Notes under the pieces: model-generated
What the model saw: only the letters and a program-made list of their open reading frames with translations
Told to the model about the DNA's origin: nothing
Database searches by the model: none
Position numbers and translations under genes: made by a program
Assembly (NCBI RefSeq): GCF_004353505.1
Contig: NZ_SMNQ01000009.1
Span: 179,110 to 243,109, forward strand
DNA: 64,000 nucleotides
Source of the DNA: Streptomyces sp. WAC05374
GTDB lineage: Bacteria; Actinomycetota; Actinomycetes; Streptomycetales; Streptomycetaceae
Direction of reading: 5' to 3'
In this document: one piece after another, positions 40,223-47,929 of the stretch
How positions within the stretch are numbered: position 1 is the stretch's first letter
How the letters are laid out: every line of letters starts with the position of its first letter

Positions 40223-41215
40223 GTGAGCGCGGAGGAACGCCGGATCGACGCCCATGGCGCCCGGGCGGTGCAGATCGGGGACGGCAACGTCCAGGTGAAC
40301 GTGTTCGCCACCGCGCTCCCCCCGGCCCGGTCCGCCTACCTCCACCAGGTACGGGCGATCGCCCCCGAGGCGCTCGAGGACCGGGAGGCGGAACTGGCGG
40401 AGCTGGCGGACTTCTGCACCCGCCCCGAGGGGGACGCCTACCTGTGGTGGCGGGCCACGCCGTGGGCCGGGAAGACCGCCCTGCTGTCCTGGTTCGTCCT
40501 GCACCCCCCGCCCGGCACCCGGATCGTCTCCTTCTTCGTCACCGCGCGCTTCGCGGCCCAGAGCGACCGGGAAGCCTTCCTCGACGTCGTGATCGAGCAG
40601 GTGGCGGCGCTTCTCGGCGAGCCCGTCCCGTCGCACTGGACGGCCGCCACCCGCACCGCGCACCTGTGGTCCCTGCTCGACGCGGCAGCGCACCACTGCC
40701 GCCGCCAGGGGCAGAGGCTCGTTCTCGTCGTGGACGGCATCGACGAGGACCTCGGCGCCGGCTCCCACAGCATCGCCGCCCTGCTCCCGGCACGCCCCGC
40801 GGACGGCATGCGCGTCGTGGTCTCGGGGCGCTTCAGCCCTTCCCTGCCCCTCGACGTCCCGGCCAAGCACCCCCTGCGGGCTCCGGGCGTCCGGCGCACT
40901 CTGGAGGCGTCCCCGCACGCGCTGGGCATCCGCAGGGAGGCGTCGCTGGAACTGGGCCGCCTGCTGCGCGGCTCCACCGCCGAGCGGGAACTGGTGGGCC
41001 TGGTGACGGCCGCCGGTGGCGGGCTCAGCGGCCGCGACCTGGCGGAGCTGACGGGCCGGCAGGAGTGGGAGGTCGACGACTGCCTGCGTACCGCGGCCGG
41101 CCGCACCTTCACCCGTCGGCCGGCCCTGGGGGCCTCCGGTCCCGCGACGACGGCCGGTGATGTACCTGCTGGCCCACGAGGAACTCCAGGAGGCGGCGAC
41201 GCGCTTCCTGGGTGA
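40223..41215 (+). CDS. STAND/NLR-like NTPase, N-terminal part (frameshifted)
   Basis: About 330 codons from the GTG at 40223 (SAEERRIDAHGARAV), which overlaps the TGA of a small frame by GTGA. Residues 14-27 contain RAVQIGDGNVQVNV, very like the RHIM amyloid core (V/I-Q-I/V-G-x-x-N). The P-loop ATPase follows: Walker A ATPWAGKT at 78-85 (A-x4-GKT) and Walker B RLVLVVDGIDED at about 168-179. The segment RVVVSGRFSPSLP resembles the Arg sensor region of the Streptomyces family. Around residue 302 the frame leaves the conserved path, and the last ~28 residues (GASGPATTAGD) look like out-of-frame noise. The real protein continues in the next feature. Confidence 0.8.
   Translation: MSAEERRIDAHGARAVQIGDGNVQVNVFATALPPARSAYLHQVRAIAPEALEDREAELAELADFCTRPEGDAYLWWRATPWAGKTALLSWFVLHPPPGTRIVSFFVTARFAAQSDREAFLDVVIEQVAALLGEPVPSHWTAATRTAHLWSLLDAAAHHCRRQGQRLVLVVDGIDEDLGAGSHSIAALLPARPADGMRVVVSGRFSPSLPLDVPAKHPLRAPGVRRTLEASPHALGIRREASLELGRLLRGSTAERELVGLVTAAGGGLSGRDLAELTGRQEWEVDDCLRTAAGRTFTRRPALGASGPATTAGDVPAGPRGTPGGGDALPG
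41128..41132 (+). other. putative frameshift site (GGGGG run)
   Basis: A run of five G in CTG-GGG-GCC. Deleting one G makes a continuous reading frame from 40223 to 43922 (1232 codons), joining GRTFTRRPALG to PPVPRRRPVMYLLAHEEL. Sequencing error, a real mutation or programmed +1 shifting cannot be told apart here. Confidence 0.75.
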
Positions 41216-43922
41216 TGCGCGGCTGAGCGCCCACCGTGACCGCATCCACGCCTGGGCGGACGGGTGGCGCCGTGCGGCCTGGCCGGCCGGAACCCCCGAG
41301 TATCTGCTCGTCGGATACTTCCGCGTGCTGCACGCCCACGGCGAGTCGGCCCGGATGGTCGCCTGCGCCCTGGACGCGGACCGCCACCGCGCCCTGCTGG
41401 ACGTGACCGGCGGTGACGCCGCCGCCCTGGCGGAGATCGGCGCCGCGCAGGACGCGCTCCTCGGCCGGGAGCCGCCGGACCTGCGCACCATGACCCTGCT
41501 GGCGGTCCGGCGGGACGCCCTCACCGACCGCAATCGCGGGATACCCACGCGCCTTCCGGCCGTGTGGGCGCGCCTGGGGCACCCCGTGCGGGCCGAAGCC
41601 CTCGCCCGGTCACTCCCCGACCCGAGCCGTCGGGCCAGGGCGCTCGCCACCCTGAGCGAGGCGCTGGCCGAGGCCCGGGCGGGTGCCGGGCCCGACGCGC
41701 CCGGTGCGGAAGAGGTCGCCGACGAGGCCGAGGCCGCCGCGCGGTCCGTCACCGGGCCGGAAGCGCGGGCGGAAGCCCTGGCGCGCGTTTCCGAGGCGTG
41801 GGCGGAGGCGGGTCACGTCCGGCGCGCACGGGAGCTGGCCCGCGAAGCCGAGTGCGCGGCCCGGGCCGGCTTCGGCACGGCCTACGAGCTGATGCTCTCG
41901 GTGCGGGCGGTGGCCCGCGCGTGGGCGCGTCTCGGCGACGTGGAGCGTGTGGAGTCGCTCGCCCGTGAGCTCGAGACACGGGCGAAGGAACGTCGCCAGA
42001 AGACGACGGGCGACGAACTGCCGCACTGGGCCGCCACGACGGCGCGCGCGCTGGCATGGGCGGGCGACATCGATGGCGCCGAGACCGCCGCCCTGACCAT
42101 CACCCGCGTCGGGGCGATGGTCAGGGCCCGAGTGGCGGCGGAGCTCGAGCGCCACGGGTACGACGAGCTCGGCGCCGACCTGGCCCGTGAGGCCGACGAG
42201 CAGGCACGGACCGTGGGTGAGGCCGAACTGCGGTCCCTGGCACTCGCCGAAGTCGCGGCAGCGGCGGCTCGGGCGGGTGACGCCGGACGCGCCGAGAGGC
42301 TGCTGCGGGAGGCCGACGCGCTCACGCGAGCGGGAACCGGTGACACGCACAGGGCGAGGGCACAGGCCAGGTCGCTGGTCGCCGTGGTCGCGGGATGGGT
42401 GCGCCTGGGGCGGATGGAGCGGGCCGAGGACCTCGCCCTCCGCTCCGGAGCGCTGATCCGGTCCGGCATGCGGCTGCGGCCCGTGTCCGCACTGGTGTGG
42501 GAAGCGGACGTCTGGGCGCGGCTGGGGCGCGGCGACCGCGCCCGGAGTTCGGTGCGGGAGGCGGAGACCGTCGCCCGGGCGGCCGGGCGGTCGGGGCTGC
42601 CCCGCCGGAAACTCGCCGAAGTGGCGGTGACGTTGGCGTGGACCGGCGAGAGCGACCGCGCGGAGGCCCTGGCCCGTACGATCACCGATCCGGACGTACG
42701 GGCCCACGCGCTGGCCGAGGTGACCACGGGAATCGCCGCCCGGGGGCACACCGGCCGCGCCCACGCGGTGGCGGCGGGCATCACCTCACCGGCGCCGCGG
42801 GCACGGGCACTGGCAGCGGTCGTGGAGGGGATGGCGAGGGCCGGGGCCACCCCGGGGGCCCGGCCCGTGCTGGACGAGGCCGAGGCCGCGGCGCGGGCGA
42901 CGCCCACGGTGGGGCCGCGCGCGCAGGCCCTCGCCGAGGTGGCGGCGGCCCGCATGGCCGTGGGGCAGACCGGACACGCCCGGTCGGCCCTGGGCGAGGC
43001 GGTGGCCCTGGCCGAGTGGGTCGCCGGCCGGGACTCCGACGCGGGCGCACACGTCCGGGCGGTGGCGGCGCTGGTCGCGCGGCTCGGCGATCCGGACCGT
43101 GCCGCCCGGCTCGCGCGCGGCGTCATGGACCTCGGCCTGCGCACCGATGCCCTGCTGGAGCTGGCGACGGGCCGGGCACTCGCCGGGGAGAGTGAGCAGG
43201 CGCGGCTCCTCGTCCAGGAGGCCGAGGACGTCATCGGGACCCACACCGACTACGGGAGGTGGAAGCCCGTGACGACGGGGCTGGCGGAGGTGGCGGAGAC
43301 ATGGGCGCGCTGCGGCCGCTCCGACCGGGCCGCGGAACTCGCCGGGCGGGCCGCGGAACTCGCGCGGGCGGAGGGAGGCCCGGACTCGCACCATTGCCTG
43401 GCGCGGACGGACGCGGCGTTGGCACTCGCGCGGCAGGGGGACGTCGAGGGCGTCGAGGCGGTGGCCGGGACGATCGCCGCTCCGTGGTGCCGGGACCGTG
43501 CCCTGGCACAGGCCGTGGAGGGGCTGGCGCGGTCGGGGCGTGCCGACCGGGCCGAGGCACTGGCCCGGGCGATCACCCTCCCGCGCTGGCAGGCCGTCGC
43601 CCTCGTGGGGGTGGCTCGGCGGAGCGACACGCCCCGCGCGCACCGCCTCCTCGTGCGGGCCCTGCGGCTCGACGCCTGGTGGACCGCGGCCGATCTGCTC
43701 GCCGCGGAGATTCCGGACCTGATGGTGGGTGTCCTGGACGAACTCCTCGTGTTCCGGCCCGACTCGGGCGCGTCGGACGGCGAGCACGACGAGCCCACAT
43801 GGCTCCCCCGCGCACCCAGGCAGTGGACCCTCATGAGGCACCTCGACCAAAGGGAGCCGGAGCCCTTGCAGGTGCACGCTTCCCGGCGCGAGGCGTCCGG
43901 CACCATGCCCGCGGGCGGGTAG
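41157..43922 (+). CDS. STAND/NLR-like NTPase, C-terminal helical-repeat part
   Basis: A frame of 921 residues read from the GTG at 41157 or ATG at 41160 (MYLLAHEELQEAATRFLGDARL). Neither start has a ribosome site, and this segment belongs directly after the ATPase of a typical Streptomyces protein of this family. The first ~130 residues complete the STAND winged-helix region (HAWADGWRRAAWPAGTPEYLLVGYF, CALDADRHRALLDVTGGD). The remaining ~790 are Ala/Arg-rich alpha-helical repeats of about 35 residues (for example RAEALARxITDPxxRAHALAEVxxxxA), like TPR or HEAT sensors. Likely an immune or signalling protein; ligand and effector output are unknown. Confidence 0.8.
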   Translation: MMYLLAHEELQEAATRFLGDARLSAHRDRIHAWADGWRRAAWPAGTPEYLLVGYFRVLHAHGESARMVACALDADRHRALLDVTGGDAAALAEIGAAQDALLGREPPDLRTMTLLAVRRDALTDRNRGIPTRLPAVWARLGHPVRAEALARSLPDPSRRARALATLSEALAEARAGAGPDAPGAEEVADEAEAAARSVTGPEARAEALARVSEAWAEAGHVRRARELAREAECAARAGFGTAYELMLSVRAVARAWARLGDVERVESLARELETRAKERRQKTTGDELPHWAATTARALAWAGDIDGAETAALTITRVGAMVRARVAAELERHGYDELGADLAREADEQARTVGEAELRSLALAEVAAAAARAGDAGRAERLLREADALTRAGTGDTHRARAQARSLVAVVAGWVRLGRMERAEDLALRSGALIRSGMRLRPVSALVWEADVWARLGRGDRARSSVREAETVARAAGRSGLPRRKLAEVAVTLAWTGESDRAEALARTITDPDVRAHALAEVTTGIAARGHTGRAHAVAAGITSPAPRARALAAVVEGMARAGATPGARPVLDEAEAAARATPTVGPRAQALAEVAAARMAVGQTGHARSALGEAVALAEWVAGRDSDAGAHVRAVAALVARLGDPDRAARLARGVMDLGLRTDALLELATGRALAGESEQARLLVQEAEDVIGTHTDYGRWKPVTTGLAEVAETWARCGRSDRAAELAGRAAELARAEGGPDSHHCLARTDAALALARQGDVEGVEAVAGTIAAPWCRDRALAQAVEGLARSGRADRAEALARAITLPRWQAVALVGVARRSDTPRAHRLLVRALRLDAWWTAADLLAAEIPDLMVGVLDELLVFRPDSGASDGEHDEPTWLPRAPRQWTLMRHLDQREPEPLQVHASRREASGTMPAGG

Positions 43923-43971
43923 CATCCGCTTCCTCACAGTCCGGTGGACAGGCGCACGTGTGGAGGAACCG

Positions 43972-44463
43972 GTGACGGGGAACGGAGAGGCGGCGGAAGT
44001 GGCCCGGGCGGGCGAGTTGTTCCATGACGTGCCCGCGGGCCGGGGCGGCGCGCTGTGGCGGCTCGCGGCCGACGGGCGGCAGCTCGACGCCAACCTGATC
44101 CGGGTTACGCCGGACACCCGGGTCCCGGCGCACGTGGAGCCCGATCTGGACGTGTTCCTGTACGTGGTGGACGGCGAGGGGCGGCTCGACACCGGGAGCG
44201 GGGAGCAGCCGTTGGCGGCGGGGTCGGTGGTGTGGCTGCCGCGCGGCGCCCGGCGCGGTGTCGTGGCGGGCCCCGGCGGGCTGACGTACCTGACGGTGCA
44301 CCGCCGGCGGCCGGGGCTCACGATCCGTTCCGCCGCCGCGCCCGAGGGCGGCGAGGCGGCGTGCCTGCTCCACCGGGTGTGCCCCGAGTGCGGGCGGCTC
44401 GCGCCGGACGGGTCCGACGTCCGCTTCTGCGGGCGCTGCGGGACGCGCCTGCCGGAGGAGTGA
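43972..44463 (+). CDS. cupin domain with C-terminal zinc ribbon
   Basis: A 163-residue protein. I use the GTG at 43972, because the upstream in-frame GTG at 43960 supplies the GGAGG ribosome site of this start. Residues ~20-120 form one cupin barrel (AHVEPDLDVFLYVVDGEGRL and LAAGSVVWLPRGARRGV). The metal-binding His pattern is weak: one His and Glu/Asp are seen. The last ~30 residues are a zinc ribbon, CPECGRLAPDGSDVRFCGRCG. This fusion could bind a small ligand and a nucleic acid or protein, but its role is unknown. It is convergent with the following methyltransferase, 8 bases apart. Confidence 0.82.
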   Translation: MTGNGEAAEVARAGELFHDVPAGRGGALWRLAADGRQLDANLIRVTPDTRVPAHVEPDLDVFLYVVDGEGRLDTGSGEQPLAAGSVVWLPRGARRGVVAGPGGLTYLTVHRRRPGLTIRSAAAPEGGEAACLLHRVCPECGRLAPDGSDVRFCGRCGTRLPEE

Positions 44464-44471
44464 GCGGCCGG

Positions 44472-45629
44472 TTACGTCCTGACCGCCCGGAGGATCACGA
44501 ACTTCGGGTCGCTCGCCACGACCTCGCAGTTGCCGAAGACGCGGCGCAGCGTCACGTGGTAGCCGAGGTGCCGGTTGCCCACGACCCACAGCTCGCCGCC
44601 GGAGCGCAGTGCGCGGCGGGCGCCGGAGAACATCCGCCGGGCGGTGAGGTCGGTCGTCGCCTGGTGGCTGTGGAACGGCGGGTTGTTGAGGACCAGGTCG
44701 ACGGAGCCGGCGGGTACGCCGGTGAGTCCGTCGCCCACCAGGAACTCGGCCTCGGCGCCGGGCGCGGCACCGGCCCGGAACGTCTCCTCGGCCGAGGCCA
44801 CGGCCTGGTACGACTCGTCGGTGAACAGCAGTTGCGCGCCGGGGTCGGTCAGTGCCACGGCGAGGCCGACCACGCCGTTCCCGCAGCCCAGGTCGACGAC
44901 CCGGGAGCCGCCGAGCCCGCGCGGCAGGTGCTGGAGGAAGAAGCGGGTGCCGATGTCGAGGCGGTCGGCGCAGAAGATGCCGGCGTGGTTGACCACGGTC
45001 CGGCCGGCGACGGCGGCCGGGGCGTCCCCGGGCAGGGCGTAGCGGTGCGGCCAGGGGCTGGGGGTGCGCGGCAGGGCGGGGTCCGGCGTGGTGTGGATGA
45101 GCCGGGCCTTCCGGACGGCCAGGGAGGTGCGGGTCGGGCCGATGATCCGCTCGAAGAGGGCGAGCGTGGAGGTGTGGATCTCCTTCACCATGCCGGTGCC
45201 GGCGACGAGCGTCCCGGCGTGCACGGCGGGGGCGAGGCGGTGGAGCTGGTCCTCCAGGAGCGCGAGGCTCTTGGGGACGCGGACCAGCAGGACGTCGACG
45301 CGCTCCGGCGGGGTGTCCCTGGTGGTCAGCAGCCGGACGGACTTCTCGTCGAGCCCGGTGCGGGCGAGGTTGGCCCGGGTGGCCTCGCGGGCGAGGTACG
45401 AGTCGGTGATCTGGACGACCTGCCCCGGGCGGTGCCGGGCGAGGGAGGTGACCAGGGCGCCCCACCGGTCGCCGACCACCACCACGGTGCCCCGGCCGGG
45501 GAGCGGGGCCTCCTGCAGGTGCCGCAGCAGGTACTCGTCGGCGGCGTCCCAGGCACGCAGCCGGTCGCGCGGGTCCTCGGGGAAGCGGGCGAGGGCGTAA
45601 TCGCCCCATGACGTGGTCAAACGGTTCAT
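44472..45629 (-). CDS. RsmC/RlmG-like 16S/23S rRNA guanine methyltransferase
   Basis: A 385-residue protein with two Rossmann halves. The N-terminal half (about 10-180) is degenerate, with VVVVGDRWGALVTSLARHRPG. The C-terminal half has the SAM motif RVVDLGCGNGVVGLAVALTDPG at about 235, and VLNNPPFHSHQA, the N-P-P-F motif of exocyclic-amine methyltransferases, at about 300. This architecture is that of RsmC and RlmG, which methylate guanine N2 in rRNA. The exact target cannot be assigned. Next on the strand, a GNAT gene begins 7 bases upstream. Confidence 0.87.
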   Translation of the reverse strand: MNRLTTSWGDYALARFPEDPRDRLRAWDAADEYLLRHLQEAPLPGRGTVVVVGDRWGALVTSLARHRPGQVVQITDSYLAREATRANLARTGLDEKSVRLLTTRDTPPERVDVLLVRVPKSLALLEDQLHRLAPAVHAGTLVAGTGMVKEIHTSTLALFERIIGPTRTSLAVRKARLIHTTPDPALPRTPSPWPHRYALPGDAPAAVAGRTVVNHAGIFCADRLDIGTRFFLQHLPRGLGGSRVVDLGCGNGVVGLAVALTDPGAQLLFTDESYQAVASAEETFRAGAAPGAEAEFLVGDGLTGVPAGSVDLVLNNPPFHSHQATTDLTARRMFSGARRALRSGGELWVVGNRHLGYHVTLRRVFGNCEVVASDPKFVILRAVRT

Positions 45630-45636
45630 CGTCCGC

Positions 45637-46110
45637 TCAGGCTAGCCGGTGGCCCGGAGGCTCGGGGAACGGGAGCGCCATCCAGTGGTCCGGGACGTCC
45701 AGCGGCCGGAAGCCGATCTTCGCGTACACGTCGTGCGCGTCATGGGTGGCGAGCATGATCCGGTTGACGCCGAGCGGGGCGAAGTGGTCGCGGACCGCCT
45801 CGACCAGCGCGGTGCCCAGGCCCATGCCCCGGACCGGGCGGTCGACGTAGACGTCGCACAGCCAGGCGAAGGTGGCGTGGTCGGTGACGGTGCGGGCGTA
45901 GGCGACCTGTTCGCCGGAGGCCACTTCGTACGCCCCGAAGTTGAGCGAACCGTCGATGGCGCGGTCCTGCTTGTCGCGGCTGCGGCCGGTCGCCCAGTAG
46001 GTGTCGGTCGAGAGCCAGTGGTGGATGCGGGCACGGTCCAGGCGGGCGGCGTCGGTGGAGATCTCGTACGCGTCCAGGGGCGCGTCCGGGGCTGTCGTCG
46101 TCTCGTCCAT
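45637..46110 (-). CDS. GNAT N-acetyltransferase
   Basis: A 157-residue acetyltransferase starting at the ATG read from 46110. The first ~20 residues are a hydrophilic lead. The substrate region includes IHHWLSTDTYWATGRS. The acetyl-CoA segment is LCDVYVDRPVRGMGLGTALVEAVR at about 90-113 (R-x-x-G-x-G/A), followed by VNRIMLATHDAHDVYAKIGF with the usual Tyr. It is most like the arylamine/phosphinothricin-type GNAT set. The substrate is unknown. It lies 7 bases upstream of the RsmC/RlmG-like gene. Confidence 0.88.
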   Translation of the reverse strand: MDETTTAPDAPLDAYEISTDAARLDRARIHHWLSTDTYWATGRSRDKQDRAIDGSLNFGAYEVASGEQVAYARTVTDHATFAWLCDVYVDRPVRGMGLGTALVEAVRDHFAPLGVNRIMLATHDAHDVYAKIGFRPLDVPDHWMALPFPEPPGHRLA

Positions 46111-46248
46111 GATCGGACTCTGGCAGGACGGGCACGCCCGGTGGAAGTCGGCCGAACGGCTTCCTCGAGTGACGCGGACCACACCTGCGGACGTAGACTC
46201 CCCATACGGAACGACAATCAGGGCAAAACGTCGCGAGGAGGTCACTCG

Positions 46249-46443
46249 ATGCACGCGACTGTGGGCGACACATTGCTGGTGCACGGCAGGGTCGTCGGCC
46301 AGCACGACAGGACCGCCGAGGTCATTGAAGTGCTCGGGCCGGACGGAACACCTCCGTACCGTGTCCGCTTCACCGACGACGGACACGAAGCCTTGATGTC
46401 CCCGGGCCCCGACAGCGTCGTACGCCACAAGGAGCCCGGTTAG
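46249..46443 (+). CDS. DUF1918 family protein
   Basis: A 64-residue protein starting MHATVGDTLLVHGRVVGQHD, with GAGGAG before the ATG. DUF1918 is a short beta-rich domain, marked by the V-G-D-x-L-x-V-H-G opening, the R-x-A-E-V-x-E-V-x-G core and PPYRVRFxDDGHEALxxPGPD. The fold is SH3-like, and some members occur beside redox or CYTH genes, but the biochemical function is not known. The upstream 138 bases separate it from the divergent GNAT gene. It is convergent with the GHL10 hydrolase. Confidence 0.9.
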   Translation: MHATVGDTLLVHGRVVGQHDRTAEVIEVLGPDGTPPYRVRFTDDGHEALMSPGPDSVVRHKEPG

Positions 46444-46494
46444 TCCGGCCCGCTCCGGCAGACGCGACCGGCCCCGGGAGCCGGCCCGTCCCGG

Positions 46495-47760
46495 CTAGCC
46501 CGGTGGGCGGACCGGCGTCGGGTAGTGATCCGCCACCACCCTGGCCATGGCCCCGATGCGGTCCGTCACGACCTCCTTGGCGGAGAAGAAGACATGGCCG
46601 CGCACCCGCGGGTGCTCGGCGGCCAGCGCGAGGTGGCGTGACAGCTCGGCAGGGTCCTGCCAGGCCGCGGGCTGCGCCGGGTCACCGGCCTTGTACAGCG
46701 CCTCCCCCACGTACAGGTCCACGTTCGTGCCGCGGGCGACGTCGTCCCACCAGGGCACCAGCGTGGCGTAGTCGGCGGTGGCGAACCCGATGTGCCAGTA
46801 GAGCTGCGGCACCACGTAGTCGATCCAGCGCTCCTTCACCCACTTGCGGGTGTCCGCGTGCAGGTGGTCATACGTCTGCACGCCCGCCCGGGTGTCCGAA
46901 CCGAGCGGGTCGATGGCGGCGTTGCGCCAGACGCCGAAAGGGCTGATCCCGAACCGGACGTCCTTGTCGATCTCCCGGATCGACTCGGACATCTCCCGCA
47001 CCAGCCGGTCGATGTTGTCGCGCCGCCACGCGGCCTTGTCGGGGAAGCCCGCGCCGTGGGCGGCGTAGGTGTCGTCGTCGGCGAAGGACTGGCCGGCGAC
47101 CGGGTAGGGGTAGAAGTAGTCGTCGAAGTGCACGGCGTCGATGTCGTAGCGGCGTACGGCGTCGAGCATCGCGTCCTGGACGAAGCGCCGCACCTGGGGC
47201 AGCCCCGGGTTGTAGTACAGCTTGCCGCCGTAGGGCAGGACCCAGTCCGGGTGGACCCGCGCCGGGTGGCCGTCCGCCAGCCGGGACGGATCTGTGTGGT
47301 TGGCGACCCGGTAGGGGTTGAACCAGGCGTGCAGCTCCAGGTCGCGGGCGTGCGCCTCGGCCACCGCGGTGCCCAGTGGGTCCCAGCCCGGGTCCCGGCC
47401 CTGGACGCCGGTGAGGTACTGCGACCAGGGCTCGTACGGCGAGGGCCACAGGGCGTCGGCGGTGGGCCGGGCCTGGAAGACCACCGCGTTCAGCCGCCGC
47501 TCCACCGCCGTGTCGAGGAAAGCGAGCAGTTCGGCCCGCTGCCGCTCGGCCGGCAAGCCCGGCCGGGAGGGCCAGTCACGGTTGGCGACGGTCGCCAGCC
47601 ACATGCCCCGGAACTCCTTGCCGGCCGCCCCGCGCTTCGCGCCGCCCCTGTGACGCGCGCGCCCGGGCCGCGGCGCCGCTCCCGCGCCCGCCGTCGCCCA
47701 CATCGACGCCACCGCCCCGGCCGCGGCCGCCGCCAGGCTCCTTCTGCCGATATGCCGCAT
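46495..47760 (-). CDS. secreted glycoside-hydrolase-like GHL10 (DUF187) protein
   Basis: A 421-residue exported protein. The N-terminus RHIGRRSLAAAAAGAVAS is a Tat-like or Sec signal with a twin Arg, followed by an AGAGAAPR cleavage region. The mature part is a TIM barrel: EFRGMWLATVANRDWPS at about 50, NAVVFQARPTADALWPS, LHAWFNPYRVANHTDP, IDAVHFDDYFYPYP at about 210 and FGISPFGVWRN at about 270. The acidic residues in HFDDYF are probably catalytic. Related proteins include YngK-type cell-wall glycosidases. The gene is divergent from hbdA. Confidence 0.9.
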   Translation of the reverse strand: MRHIGRRSLAAAAAGAVASMWATAGAGAAPRPGRARHRGGAKRGAAGKEFRGMWLATVANRDWPSRPGLPAERQRAELLAFLDTAVERRLNAVVFQARPTADALWPSPYEPWSQYLTGVQGRDPGWDPLGTAVAEAHARDLELHAWFNPYRVANHTDPSRLADGHPARVHPDWVLPYGGKLYYNPGLPQVRRFVQDAMLDAVRRYDIDAVHFDDYFYPYPVAGQSFADDDTYAAHGAGFPDKAAWRRDNIDRLVREMSESIREIDKDVRFGISPFGVWRNAAIDPLGSDTRAGVQTYDHLHADTRKWVKERWIDYVVPQLYWHIGFATADYATLVPWWDDVARGTNVDLYVGEALYKAGDPAQPAAWQDPAELSRHLALAAEHPRVRGHVFFSAKEVVTDRIGAMARVVADHYPTPVRPPG

Positions 47761-47929
47761 TCATATGCCCCTTACACCAGCGTTGCTCCGGCTTTCTCCC
47801 TGTCCCCGCAGAGCATGCCCGCCCCGGAACGTCCTCCACCCGCGCGAACGGAGTAACGTCGTGGGGTCGAGGCGGGCGCCGGAATCACACGGGAGTCCTG
47901 CCGCATGGAAGATCAGCGAAAGGCACGAT

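Noticed and set aside
41157..41215. Treating the two NTPase frames as independent genes
   Set aside because: No ribosome site for the second, and family layout plus the one-base fix favour one split gene.
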